Shown here one piece after another: positions 20,203 to 30,583 of a stretch of 64,000 bases of DNA (position 1 is its first letter; the number at the start of each line of letters is the position of its first letter). The notes below the pieces were generated by a model. That model searched no databases. It saw only the letters and a program-made list of their open reading frames with translations, and was not told where the DNA came from. The stretch is from Flavobacteriales bacterium (GTDB lineage Bacteria; Bacteroidota; Bacteroidia; Flavobacteriales_D; Crocinitomicaceae). Both the position numbers and the translations under genes were made by a program. The stretch is taken from assembly GCA_018883325.1 (NCBI GenBank), contig VEQH01000003.1, forward strand, positions 1-64,000, written 5' to 3'.

Positions 20203-22467
20203 TTGCGTGTGATTTTGTCTAGTGATTTTACACCTTGGTTTCTCTTAAAATACAAGCGTTTTGATTTCATAAAGTTTCTTTTGGTTTTTGGATTTTATAC
20301 ATTCTTTTTTCATTCAAGCGCTCAAGTTGTTGACATCACACGTTGGGATTTCGAAACAGGTTCTCCTTTAGCTGGAGGAAACAGTACTCCTTCACCTACA
20401 TCAGGAATTGGATCGGCTCAAAAAGTAGGAAGTATGTCTGGTGAAACAGTCGCAACAGGAACAATAAACAGTTGCACTGGATCCAATTCGACAGGAACCC
20501 AAGCATGGCAAATAGGAACGGCAAATCCTGGCACTTTAGAGTCCTCTGGTGTAGAATTCAAAGCGTCAACGGTTGGCTACGAAAACATTCAATTTACATG
20601 GGATCAGCGTTCTTCCAATGCTTCAACACGTACGGTACGTGTTCAATATACAACAGATGGAACAACGTGGCAAAACTTAACTTTAACAAGTTCTAATTTT
20701 ATAAGTGGTTGTGCCAATAGAAGTGCAATTGATAATGGTAAAATTGATGTAGGAAGTCCTATTACCACAAATGCAGGTGATGCTTGGAGTCGGAGAACAG
20801 TTGATTTTTCTAGTCTTACCGCCGCAAATGATAATCCAAATTTTGGGGTACGTTTACTCGCTAGTCATTACGATGCAACGAATCAATTTAAACAAGCTCA
20901 AAATTTCTCAAATAATGTAAGCACTTCCACTCCCGGAACTTGGCGTTTTGATAATGTGGCATTCAGAGGTACTGCTCTTTTAGTATCTTCTTACAATCCA
21001 TTTCAATCGTGTAATTTGTTGGTTTATAGAGTAGGGGATGGAAGCTCAAGTTTAAGTAGTTCCGCAGCTCAAGTATCAATTATTGAGTTAGATACTTTAG
21101 GAACAATTGTTCAAACTGTTTCCAATTTCACAGGAGCAAATATCCTTACTCAAAGTGGTTCTGCAACATCAAATGGTTACTTTAATACGTTCAATAATCT
21201 AACAGCTTTACCAGGACATAATGAAGCGATTGGTACTGTATCTGTAAATAGTAATGATTCTAAACGTGTTTTAATAACTGATAATTCGTTGAATTATAGT
21301 TTGTTTGATTTACCAACAAGTGCTCCTGTGCCTTTTAATAATGATAATTTTAGAAGCGTTATTCCAACAAGTGCAACTACTTTTTACGCCTCTGGAAATT
21401 CAACTGGAACAGGTTCTCCAAATGGTGGAATTTGGTATTTTAACGGTAGCTCTTACGTTCAATTATTAAGTGGAAATATACGAAACATTGAAATTTTCAA
21501 CGATACTTTGTATTATTCCACAGGTTCAGGAACAATCGGAGTTTATAAATTTTTGAATGGTCTTCCAATTGCTGGTTCCAATCAACCAACTGCTGCAATC
21601 GCGACTTATGTGACTACCTCAGGAACTGGCGGACCTTATGGTTTTTCGATTAGTCCAGATGGATGCACACTTTACATAGCTGATGCTGGTTCATCTGGTT
21701 CTGGTTCTTATCCAGGCATTTCAAAATGGACAAGATCTGGAGGGAATTATACTTTTCAATACTCATTTTCCACAAATGCTATTGGAATTGTTGTAGATTA
21801 TTCAGGAGTTTATCCTATTCTTTATGCAACGACAACTCAGAATAGCAATAATCAAATCATTAAAATTAAAGATATTGGTGTGAGTTCTGCTTCATCCATT
21901 CTACTTTCTGCTGGCTCGAATTATGTTTTTCGAGGAATTGATTTTACACCTAGTTCGATTGCAACTATCACCATTAACACCCAACCACAAGCTGTTTCTG
22001 TTTGTCAAAATGCAGCAACACAACTTTCTGTTTCAGCAGTGAGTTCAGCGAGTTTAACTTATCAATGGTTCAGTAACACTGTCAATTCCTATTGTGGTGC
22101 AACACCCATTTCTGGTGCTCAATCAAGTACCTATTCTCCTCCAGTTTCAAGTACTGGAACAATTTATTACTTTGTAAAAATCTACACTGGATGCCAATCT
22201 ATCGTTTTTTCTAATCGAGTTGCAATTACAGTAAATGAACCCATAATACCCACATTTACAACTATTTCTCCAAAATGCCCAGGCGAAAATTTTAGTTTGC
22301 CTACAACTTCAACGAATGCTTATTTTGGTTCGTGGTCGCCATCGATAAACACCAGTCATACCACCAATTATACATTCACTCCAAGTTCGGGGCAATGTGC
22401 GACAACGACTTCAATGACAGTTCAAGTTACCAATCCACCGAGAATTTTAGCAATTTCCCCACCTTAA
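20203..22467 (+). CDS. Large secreted protein, N-terminal domain paralogous to the 14153 protein; no recognisable T9SS sorting domain
   Basis: 754 aa; DITRWDFETGSPLAGG...ENIQFTWDQRSSNASTRTVRVQYTTDGTTWQNL resembles FQGIKFTWDQRWSNTAVNTVRVQYTTDGTSWMNF in the 14153 ORF. Exact start codon uncertain. Confidence 0.8.
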   Translation: MRVILSSDFTPWFLLKYKRFDFIKFLLVFGFYTFFFHSSAQVVDITRWDFETGSPLAGGNSTPSPTSGIGSAQKVGSMSGETVATGTINSCTGSNSTGTQAWQIGTANPGTLESSGVEFKASTVGYENIQFTWDQRSSNASTRTVRVQYTTDGTTWQNLTLTSSNFISGCANRSAIDNGKIDVGSPITTNAGDAWSRRTVDFSSLTAANDNPNFGVRLLASHYDATNQFKQAQNFSNNVSTSTPGTWRFDNVAFRGTALLVSSYNPFQSCNLLVYRVGDGSSSLSSSAAQVSIIELDTLGTIVQTVSNFTGANILTQSGSATSNGYFNTFNNLTALPGHNEAIGTVSVNSNDSKRVLITDNSLNYSLFDLPTSAPVPFNNDNFRSVIPTSATTFYASGNSTGTGSPNGGIWYFNGSSYVQLLSGNIRNIEIFNDTLYYSTGSGTIGVYKFLNGLPIAGSNQPTAAIATYVTTSGTGGPYGFSISPDGCTLYIADAGSSGSGSYPGISKWTRSGGNYTFQYSFSTNAIGIVVDYSGVYPILYATTTQNSNNQIIKIKDIGVSSASSILLSAGSNYVFRGIDFTPSSIATITINTQPQAVSVCQNAATQLSVSAVSSASLTYQWFSNTVNSYCGATPISGAQSSTYSPPVSSTGTIYYFVKIYTGCQSIVFSNRVAITVNEPIIPTFTTISPKCPGENFSLPTTSTNAYFGSWSPSINTSHTTNYTFTPSSGQCATTTSMTVQVTNPPRILAISPP

Positions 22468-22570
22468 AATTGTATTGATTTCGCTTGAATACTATTTTTT
22501 GATTCCTTATTATTAGCTTCATTTTGAGTTAAAACACAGAATCTAATTTTATGCTAAATTAAACTAACTT

Positions 22571-24598
22571 ATGAAATCATTATTTCTAATTTTATTTAGC
22601 GCATCTTATGTTTTTTCAGTTGAAGCACAAACTGTAATTCGAGGTCCTTATTTACAGTCTCCTACTGAAAATTCAATCGTTGTAAAATGGAGAACGGATG
22701 AAGCAACCAACTCAAAAGTGCAGTATGGAACCAATCCTTCTAATCTTGATTTAGTAGCTACAAGTAACAGTACAAATACAAACCACACCTTAACTTTAAC
22801 GAATCTTACACCTTCCACAACGTATTACTATGCTGTTGGGAATTCAACACAATTACTCACCACACCGTCTGATACATTTAGATTCAAAACTAATCCAATT
22901 CCTGGTGTTGCAGTTCCAACTCGTGTTTGGGCAATTGGAGATTTTGGAAAAGGAAACGCAGAACAAGTAGCTGTTAAAAATTCTTATTTGAATTATTCAG
23001 ATAGTATTCCAACAGATGTTTGGATTTGGTTAGGCGATAACGTTTATGACGATGGAAAAGACGAAGAATACCAACAAAAATTATTTCAATTAGATGGTTT
23101 TTCAGACATTTTTAATTTCACTCCTTTTTGGCCAAGCCCTGGAAATCACGATTACAATGAAGTGTGGCAACAAAGTGCTTTTTTTGGAATTCCTTATTCT
23201 AACATAGATTTTGAAGATCATCAAGGTCCCTATTTCGATATGGTTCACGTACCAACACAAGCAGAGGCTGGAGGTTACCCTTCCCAATATGAGTTATTTT
23301 ACTCTTTTGATTATGGCGATGTTCATTTTCTTTCTCTAAATTCTGAAGTGTATGATTTTACACAAACATTTTCTGGAATTAACCAAATGAAACAATGGAT
23401 TGAACAAGATTTAATTCAAAATGATAAAACTTTTACAATCGCTTATTTTCACCAACCTCCGTATTCAAAAGGCTCACATGACAGCGACGATCCACAAGAA
23501 TTGGTGATGAAAGCAATGCGTGAACGTGTGATACCATTGTTAGAAGACTATGATATTGACTTAGTTGTTTGTGGACACAGTCATGTATTTGAAAGAAGCA
23601 AAATGATTCATGGCCATTATGGAAATTCTTTTTCTTTCAATCCAGTTACGATGTTGAAAGACAGCACAAATGGAAACTATGCTCAAGGAAATGCTTATCG
23701 AAAAGATGGATTGAACAACACACCTGATGGAACAGTTTACGTCGTTTGTGGAAATTCAGGAAGTAAAGAAGATGCGCCTTCATTGAACTACCCAATTATG
23801 GAATATGTGGATGGAGGGAATGAAGCTTGTGGATCATTTATCATGGATATTTACAAAAATCGTTTAGATGCAAAATACTTACACATGGATGGAACGGTTA
23901 AAGATGAATTTACAATTTTGAAATCAAATTTGAATGTTCATGTTCCAGCTATTTTTATTTGCGAAGGAGAGAATGTTACAATAAATCCAATTATTTCGGG
24001 TGGTTCTGATAGTTTGTATTATCAATGGACTTTGAACAACCAAGTTTCAGCTACTATTACAGTTGGAGCACAAAATTATGGATCCCATTTACTGACTGTT
24101 TCTGATAGTGTTACTGGTCAAACAGAGACGAGTTCATTTACAGTTGCACCAGGTAGTTCGTTACAAATTCAACAAGCTAACGACACACTTTATGCGAGTG
24201 AAGCCACTAATTATCAATGGTATTTAAACGGTGATATTATTATTGGGGCGAATCAAGCATTTTACATTCCAACAGTTTCGGGGCAATACAGTGTTTCAAC
24301 CTATTTTGGAACGTGTGAATCCAATCAATTGTCAGTAAATTTAAATTTGAATGTCCTTGATAATAAATTACAAGGAGTTACGATTTATCCAAATCCAACA
24401 AATGATGAATTGTTTTTAGTAGTTGCAGAGTCACATTTAAACAAGTCTTTTCAAATTTATTCAATCAATGGGACGCTTGTGAAATCTGGAACAATTGATG
24501 GATTAAAAACACAAATTTCTGTTTCAAATCTAATAAAAGGAAGCTATAACCTTCGCATTTCTGGAATCAATCAAGCGGTGAAGTTTGTGAAGAAATAA
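22571..24598 (+). CDS. Purple acid phosphatase-like metallophosphoesterase with T9SS sorting domain
   Basis: 675 aa; fibronectin-like N-terminus (IRGPYLQSPTENSIVVKWRTD), IGDFGKG, WLGDNVYDDGKDE, SPGNHDYNE, VVCGHSHVFERS; C-terminal YPNPTNDELFLVV...NQAVKFVKK. Confidence 0.92.
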   Translation: MKSLFLILFSASYVFSVEAQTVIRGPYLQSPTENSIVVKWRTDEATNSKVQYGTNPSNLDLVATSNSTNTNHTLTLTNLTPSTTYYYAVGNSTQLLTTPSDTFRFKTNPIPGVAVPTRVWAIGDFGKGNAEQVAVKNSYLNYSDSIPTDVWIWLGDNVYDDGKDEEYQQKLFQLDGFSDIFNFTPFWPSPGNHDYNEVWQQSAFFGIPYSNIDFEDHQGPYFDMVHVPTQAEAGGYPSQYELFYSFDYGDVHFLSLNSEVYDFTQTFSGINQMKQWIEQDLIQNDKTFTIAYFHQPPYSKGSHDSDDPQELVMKAMRERVIPLLEDYDIDLVVCGHSHVFERSKMIHGHYGNSFSFNPVTMLKDSTNGNYAQGNAYRKDGLNNTPDGTVYVVCGNSGSKEDAPSLNYPIMEYVDGGNEACGSFIMDIYKNRLDAKYLHMDGTVKDEFTILKSNLNVHVPAIFICEGENVTINPIISGGSDSLYYQWTLNNQVSATITVGAQNYGSHLLTVSDSVTGQTETSSFTVAPGSSLQIQQANDTLYASEATNYQWYLNGDIIIGANQAFYIPTVSGQYSVSTYFGTCESNQLSVNLNLNVLDNKLQGVTIYPNPTNDELFLVVAESHLNKSFQIYSINGTLVKSGTIDGLKTQISVSNLIKGSYNLRISGINQAVKFVKK

Positions 24599-24603
24599 AA
24601 TAC

Positions 24604-24726
24604 TAAGACCGTTTCAAAAGTCGATAATTTAGGCTTTCTAAAAATTTAAACCCGGAGTTTACCCTTGTAAATGAGGATTTTAAATTTTTAGAGTAACGAC
24701 AAGTAGCGGGTTTTGCAACGGTCTTA
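24604..24726. repeat. ~123-bp long imperfect inverted repeat (MITE-like)
   Basis: Ends TAAGACCGTT...AACGGTCTTA; internal CTAAAAATTTAAA/TTTAAATTTTTAG arms and a TTTAC-ccttGTAAA centre; flanked on both sides by TAC. Confidence 0.75.
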
Positions 24727-24856
24727 TACTTCAACAAATAGCTGAATAAACTTAGGCGAAATAGACAACAATCGTTGGTATTCTTTTCATTTAAAATTAA
24801 TATTCTAGTAAAACCCGATTTATTGGTGTTGATGAACTTTGCTCCAATTAAATCTC

Positions 24857-27800
24857 TTTATGAAAAAATCAACAAAATCTAACACCTTATTTTTTTCAAT
24901 TGCACTATTATTTTTAAGTTTTCAGTTTCCATTATTTGCACAATATACCGTCGATTTTGAAGGTACAGGGGAAACTAAAACTGGATACGCATCAGGCAAT
25001 GTTACTTTAAATGGTATTAGTTGGAATTTAACTGAAGCTTTGATAGGTACTAGTTCACAAGATTACAAAGTTGGGTCTCGTTCTTTAAGAATTAGACAAT
25101 CAACTGGAGCAATGACAATGCTTGCTAACAAAACAACAGGTATTGGAACTATCTCATTTAAATATCGAAGATATGATACTGATGCTCAATCAGCATTTAA
25201 AGTACAATATTCAATAAATGATGGTGTTGACTGGAACAATGTAGGTTCTGAATTTACAGGAACAGATATTGTACAAACATTTTCACAATCAATTAATATT
25301 TCTGGAAATATTAGAATTAGAATTATTTATTCTTCTGGTACAGCAGGGAATTCAAGAAGATTAAATATTGATGATATAACGATGACAGATTATGCCGCCA
25401 CTCCAATTATCTCTTCCTCAGGAACACTTTCCGCGCTTTCAACAAGTTACGGAACATCGTCTTCTAACACATCTTTCTCACTTTCAGGCGCAAATATGAC
25501 TGCTGGTATTTCAGTAAATCCACCTGCTGGTTTTCAAGTTTCTACAACTTCTGATTTTTCTTCAAACGTTGGAAGTAATGGTTCGCCTATTACGGTTGGA
25601 GCTGCTGGAACAATTGCAAGCACTACTGTTTATGTGCGTTTGGCTTCAACAACAGTTCCAGGTTCCTATTCAGGAAATATCGTTTTAAGTAGCTCGGGTG
25701 CAACAAATGTCAATGTAGCCACCGTTTCAAGTACGGTTAACACAAAAGCATTAACGATTTCAGGTTTAACAGGAGCAAATAAAGTTTATGATGCTAACAC
25801 AACTGCTTCATCTACTGGAACTCCAAGTTTAGTTGGAATTGTTGGCGGAGATGTAGTCACACTTTCTGGATCGCCAAGTTTAATGTTTGCCAATGCGAAT
25901 GTTGGAACAGCAAAAGCAATAACTGTTACAGGATATACACTTTCTGGTGCACAAGCAGCAAGATATACACTCACGCAACCAACTGGATTAACGGGCGATA
26001 TTACTTCAAAATCGTTGACCATAACAGCTGATGGTGTTACCAAAACTGCTGGTTCTCCAATAACAGGAGGCGCTGGTTCAACTGCTTTTTCAAGTTCTGG
26101 ATTAGTTGGTGGACAAACAATCGGTTCAGTCACAATAGCTTATGGAAGTGCTGGTGCAGCAACAGGCGACGGTGCAACACATGGAGTTTATCCCAATCAA
26201 GTAACGGCATCTGCTGCGACTGGTGGTACATTTACAGCTTCCAATTATTCCATCACCTATGTTTCAGGGAGTATCACCGTTGAAGCAGCTCCAGCATCAC
26301 CAACAATTTCAGTTTCTGGAACATTGGACGGACTTTCAACCACCTATGGAACACCAAGTTCAACCACCAACTTCACCGTTTCAGGTGCAGCAATGACAAC
26401 TGGTATAACTATTACACCTCCTACTGGATTTGAAGTGGCAACCACAAGCGACTTTTCAACAAGCATTGGAACGAATTCATCTCCTTTAGTTATTGGAAGC
26501 GCCGGAACGATTGCAAGCACAACGATTTACGTGAGAATTAGAGCTGTTGCTACGGTTGCTGGTTCACCATATTCAGGAAATATTACCTTAACAAGTACAG
26601 GAGCGAGTACAGAGAATATTGCAACTGTTTCGAGTACTGTTTCTACAAAATCGTTAACTATTTCTGGTTTAAGTGCCTCAAACAGAGTTTACAACGCAAC
26701 AACTTCCGTTTCAGTTACAGGAACAGCGTCTTATGTTGGTTTAGCGAATGGTGAATCCTTCTCTGTTTCCGGTTCTCCAACATTTGCTTTTGCAACAAAA
26801 ACAGTTGGAACTGCAAAAACAATAAACCAAACTGGTTCTTATGTTGCGCCATCAACGAATTACACTGTAACTCAACCCACTTTAACAGCAGATATAACAG
26901 CAAAAACCCTAACAACATCTGGTGCAAGTGCTCAAAACAAAGTGTATGATGCAACAACAACTGCAACAATTACAGGAACTTCTTTAGTTGGAGTGGAAAG
27001 TGGCGATGTGGTTTCTGTTTCTGGTGGTGGAACTTTTGCAAGTGCGAATGTTGGTTCAGGAATTTCAGTAACCTCTTCTCTTTCTTTGAGTGGCGCTGAT
27101 GCAGGAAATTATACTTTAACCCAGCCTTCGGGGTTAACAGCAAACATTTCAAAGGCTAACCAAACTATCACTTTTGGTGCTATTCCAGCAAAATCAACAA
27201 CCGATGTAGATTTTAATCCAGGTGCAACCGCAAGTTCTGGGCTGTTAGTAACTTATTCGAGTTCAAACACTTCAGTTGCTGTAATAGTTGGAGGTTTAGT
27301 TGACATAATTGCGCCTGGGACTTCAATTATTACCGCATCTCAAGCAGGAAATTCAAATTACAATTCAGCTCTCTCTGTCGATCAAACTTTAACAGTCACA
27401 GTGAGTGGTTATTATTGGAATGGAGGTTCTACTGTATCTAATCCTGCGAATGGTGGAACAGGAACTTGGGGAACATCAAACGCTTGGCGTCAACCAACAG
27501 CAACAGGTTCTCAAGCAACATGGGCAAATGGAAGTACTGGTGTTTTAGCAGGAACAGCAGGAGTGATTTCATTAGCTGGAAACTATACTTTTTCTACACT
27601 TTATGTAAACACAACTAATTATACAATTTCTTCTAGCTCTGGAACAACAAGAACCTTAACTGGAGATTTATTCTTAGCAAATAATGTCAACTTAAAAATC
27701 AATGATATTTCAACAACAGCAAGTCGTCTGATTGAAATATCTGGAAACGTTTCTGGTGGTACTGATGCGACTTTAACTATAAATGTTAACCAAACAGGAA

Positions 27801-30487
27801 GCAATACTTCACGAATTAATTTATCTTCAAATGATGCTACAATTTCAATTCCCATTTTAATTTCAGCAGGATCTACTTCTTCCAACTATGGAAATGTTGC
27901 AATCGTTGGAACTGCAAGTAATACAGCCATAAATGAAACGATTACGAATAACACCAATTTTAAAACTACAATCGGTTCAACTTCTGGAAATTCGATAGTG
28001 ATAAATGAAAAAATTAGTGGTTCTGCAGATTTAATGTTTGCTGCGGGTTCATCTGGTGGAGCTGGAACAATTACGCTCAATGCAGAAAACGATTACTCTG
28101 GTTCTACTATTTTCAATGCTGCTAATAGTGGTGTAATTCTTCTTGGTATTGACAATGCACTTCCAACAACTACCGATGTAATGATGGCAAATTCTACTAG
28201 CAATGGTGGGATTTTAGATTTAAATGGTAAGAATCAAGAAATTGCTTCTTTGACAAATGGGGCTGGTGGTGGATCAATTAGAAATAACGGGGTGGTTTCT
28301 TCAACTTTAACGATTAGTGGAGCATCAACGACAACTTTTGGATTAGTTATAGCTGATGGTGCAGTTGGCTTATCATTAACAAGATCAGGTTCGGGAACTA
28401 CTGAATTAACAGCAACGAATACCTACACTGGTCTCACAACTGTTTCTGGAGGAACTTTACGTTTCAATAAATCTGGTGGAACAACGATTCCAGTTGGTAA
28501 TAATGTAACCATTAACGGTGGAACTTTACGTATTTCATCCAATCAAACCTTAAACAATGTATCAGTAACCTCGGGAACTTTACGTGTTGATGCAGGAGTT
28601 ACGTTGACAATAAATGGAACTTTCACAGGTGGAGGAACAATCGAAAATAATGGAACGATTGTAATTGTCGGACCATCCGCTTTTCCTGGTTCTAGTTCTA
28701 CAGTTACAGCAATGAATAATTTAACAATCAATAGAGCTGGAGGAGTTTCACTTGATAATTCTATTGAGATTACTGGAACCTTAACTTTAACTTCGGGAAC
28801 ATTAACTGTTGGTTCAAATACTTTAACATTAAGTGGAACTTATCCTTCTTCAAACAGTAACAATATACTTACAACTGCTTCTTCTACTTTAGTTTTCAAT
28901 TGCACAGGTTCAGGTCCTTTTACATTACCGAATTTCACGGCTTTAGGCGGACTAACAATCAATTCTAGCGGTCAAAACTACAATTTGAATAGTAGTCCAA
29001 CCATTTCAGGAAACTTAACTTTGACAAACGGAACTTTAGTTATTGGAGCTAGAACTTTAACTTATTCAGGAGCTTCCATTTCGAGAACAAGTGGTGTGAT
29101 GGATGCAAGTAATGCAAGTTCAAGCTTAATTTTCACAAATTCAAGTTCAGTTTCAATTCCATCTGGAACATTTACTAGTGCAATCACTAGTTTAGTATTG
29201 AATTCAAACGGTGTAATTAACTTACAAGAAAACACTCAAATTTCTACTACTTTGACAATGACAAGTGGAAATATCCAAATGAATAGTGGTTTTCTGGAAA
29301 TTGGTTCGAGCTCTTCAACAACAGGTTCAATCAATTGGACTGCAGGCACAGTAGTTGGACCAATGAAACGTTGGTTTGGAACGGCTGCAAATAGCACGCA
29401 AGCAAGTGGTATTTTCCCGGTTGGAACTGCAGACCAAAACCGTTTGGCAGTGATTAACTTTACAGGAACTACCGATGGAGGATACATTGTGATGGACTAC
29501 AAAACAGGAACTCCAACTGTTTTAGATGAATTTGATAATCCAGTAGATGACCCATTCGGTTTACCGTTAATGTACACCGTAAATGGACAACGAAATTACA
29601 TTCAAAACGCAGATTTAACAGGCTATTGGGACATCACACCATACAGTTCAGCTGATGTTGCTTACGGCGCTTTAGACAATAATAATTTCGACATAACTTT
29701 GAGAATAAACAGTGATGTTATTCAAAACAATCCAGTTACAGCAAACCCACCTGGAATGCGCATTATCCGAGCAAAAGGAAATCCATCAGCACCTCACGAT
29801 CCATTTGAAATTGGAGCAACAGCAGCGTCGATTTCACAAGTTGCAGGAAGTGATACTGGAACAGATTTCTTGGTGAGAAGTAATGGTTTACAAGGTTTCT
29901 CATGGTTCAACATTGGTGGAGATAATGAAACACCATTACCTGTTGAACTACTTTCCTTCAATGGATATTGTGAAAACGAACAAGTGAAATTAGCTTGGAC
30001 AACTGCATCTGAGAATAACTCAAGTTATTTTGAAGTATTGAAATCACAAGATGGTGAAAATTGGAATGTTGTTAATTCACAAGCAGCAGCCGGTTTTTCA
30101 ACGGAATTACAAATGTATTCATTCGTTGATTTTGAAAAATCAAATGCAGCATATTACCGACTGAATCAAGTGGATTTCAATGGAGACCACAAACTTTACG
30201 ATGCGATATTTGTGGACTGTGAAAACGAATCAGACAAGTTATTGACCTTCCCAAATCCAAGTAAAAATGGCTTTAATATCACGTTGAATGACACAAAATT
30301 GAAAGGAGATGCAACGCTTGTCATACGCGATGCGATGGGGAAAGTGGTGATTGAAAAATCAATTTCAGTAGCAGAAGGAATTAATCTGTATCCAATTTCC
30401 TCCGCAGAATTGGAAAATGGAATTTACTTCATCACGATTGCAAATGAACATTCTCAAACGAAAACGATAAAGCATAGCAAGAATTAA
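24857..30487 (+). CDS. Very large secreted protein: YDG/MBG-like repeats, autotransporter-like beta-strand repeats, T9SS sorting domain
   Basis: ORF 24839-30487 (1882 aa), start more likely at MKKSTKS (24857); repeated K.LTISGL...NKVYDA.T.AS.TGT..LVG...GD.V..SG; GLTTVSGGTLRFNKSGG; C-terminal TFPNPSKNGFNITL...TKTIKHSKN. Confidence 0.88.
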   Translation, partial: FMKKSTKSNTLFFSIALLFLSFQFPLFAQYTVDFEGTGETKTGYASGNVTLNGISWNLTEALIGTSSQDYKVGSRSLRIRQSTGAMTMLANKTTGIGTISFKYRRYDTDAQSAFKVQYSINDGVDWNNVGSEFTGTDIVQTFSQSINISGNIRIRIIYSSGTAGNSRRLNIDDITMTDYAATPIISSSGTLSALSTSYGTSSSNTSFSLSGANMTAGISVNPPAGFQVSTTSDFSSNVGSNGSPITVGAAGTIASTTVYVRLASTTVPGSYSGNIVLSSSGATNVNVATVSSTVNTKALTISGLTGANKVYDANTTASSTGTPSLVGIVGGDVVTLSGSPSLMFANANVGTAKAITVTGYTLSGAQAARYTLTQPTGLTGDITSKSLTITADGVTKTAGSPITGGAGSTAFSSSGLVGGQTIGSVTIAYGSAGAATGDGATHGVYPNQVTASAATGGTFTASNYSITYVSGSITVEAAPASPTISVSGTLDGLSTTYGTPSSTTNFTVSGAAMTTGITITPPTGFEVATTSDFSTSIGTNSSPLVIGSAGTIASTTIYVRIRAVATVAGSPYSGNITLTSTGASTENIATVSSTVSTKSLTISGLSASNRVYNATTSVSVTGTASYVGLANGESFSVSGSPTFAFATKTVGTAKTINQTGSYVAPSTNYTVTQPTLTADITAKTLTTSGASAQNKVYDATTTATITGTSLVGVESGDVVSVSGGGTFASANVGSGISVTSSLSLSGADAGNYTLTQPSGLTANISKANQTITFGAIPAKSTTDVDFNPGATASSGLLVTYSSSNTSVAVIVGGLVDIIAPGTSIITASQAGNSNYNSALSVDQTLTVTVSGYYWNGGSTVSNPANGGTGTWGTSNAWRQPTATGSQATWANGSTGVLAGTAGVISLAGNYTFSTLYVNTTNYTISSSSGTTRTLTGDLFLANNVNLKINDISTTASRLIEISGNVSGGTDATLTINVNQTGSNTSRINLSSNDATISIPILISAGSTSSNYGNVAIVGTASNTAINETITNNTNFKTTIGSTSGNSIVINEKISGSADLMFAAGSSGGAGTITLNAENDYSGSTIFNAANSGVILLGIDNALPTTTDVMMANSTSNGGILDLNGKNQEIASLTNGAGGGSIRNNGVVSSTLTISGASTTTFGLVIADGAVGLSLTRSGSGTTELTATNTYTGLTTVSGGTLRFNKSGGTTIPVGNNVTINGGTLRISSNQTLNNVSVTSGTLRVDAGVTLTINGTFTGGGTIENNGTIVIVGPSAFPGSSSTVTAMNNLTINRAGGVSLDNSIEITGTLTLTSGTLTVGSNTLTLSGTYPSSNSNNILTTASSTLVFNCTGSGPFTLPNFTALGGLTINSSGQNYNLNSSPTISGNLTLTNGTLVIGARTLTYSGASISRTSGVMDASNASSSLIFTNSSSVSIPSGTFTSAITSLVLNSNGVINLQENTQISTTLTMTSGNIQMNSGFLEIGSSSSTTGSINWTAGTVVGPMKRWFGTAANSTQASGIFPVGTADQNRLAVINFTGTTDGGYIVMDYKTGTPTVLDEFDNPVDDPFGLPLMYTVNGQRNYIQNADLTGYWDITPYSSADVAYGALDNNNFDITLRINSDVIQNNPVTANPPGMRIIRAKGNPSAPHDPFEIGATAASISQVAGSDTGTDFLVRSNGLQGFSWFNIGGDNETPLPVELLSFNGYCENEQVKLAWTTASENNSSYFEVLKSQDGENWNVVNSQAAAGFSTELQMYSFVDFEKSNAAYYRLNQVDFNGDHKLYDAIFVDCENESDKLLTFPNPSKNGFNITLNDTKLKGDATLVIRDAMGKVVIEKSISVAEGINLYPISSAELENGIYFITIANEHSQTKTIKHSKN

Positions 30488-30527
30488 AAACTAAATCGCA
30501 TACAACTTACCACTAGCGATTTGAATA

Positions 30528-30576
30528 CCAACCGAAAGCATCTTGATTGATTGTAATTGGTTGGGATTTTTTTTTG
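30528..30576 (+). terminator. Possible rho-independent terminator
   Basis: CCAACC (30528-30533) pairs with GGTTGG (30559-30564), followed by gattttttttttg; long loop. Confidence 0.45.
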
Positions 30577-30583
30577 ATTCAAA

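Noticed and set aside
25786-26133. 115-aa minus-strand ORF and similar shadow ORFs inside 24857-30487 (26715, 26970, 27619, 27886, 28543, 29236)
   Set aside because: Antisense to a repetitive Thr/Ser/Gly-rich coding sequence, which often leaves the opposite strand open.
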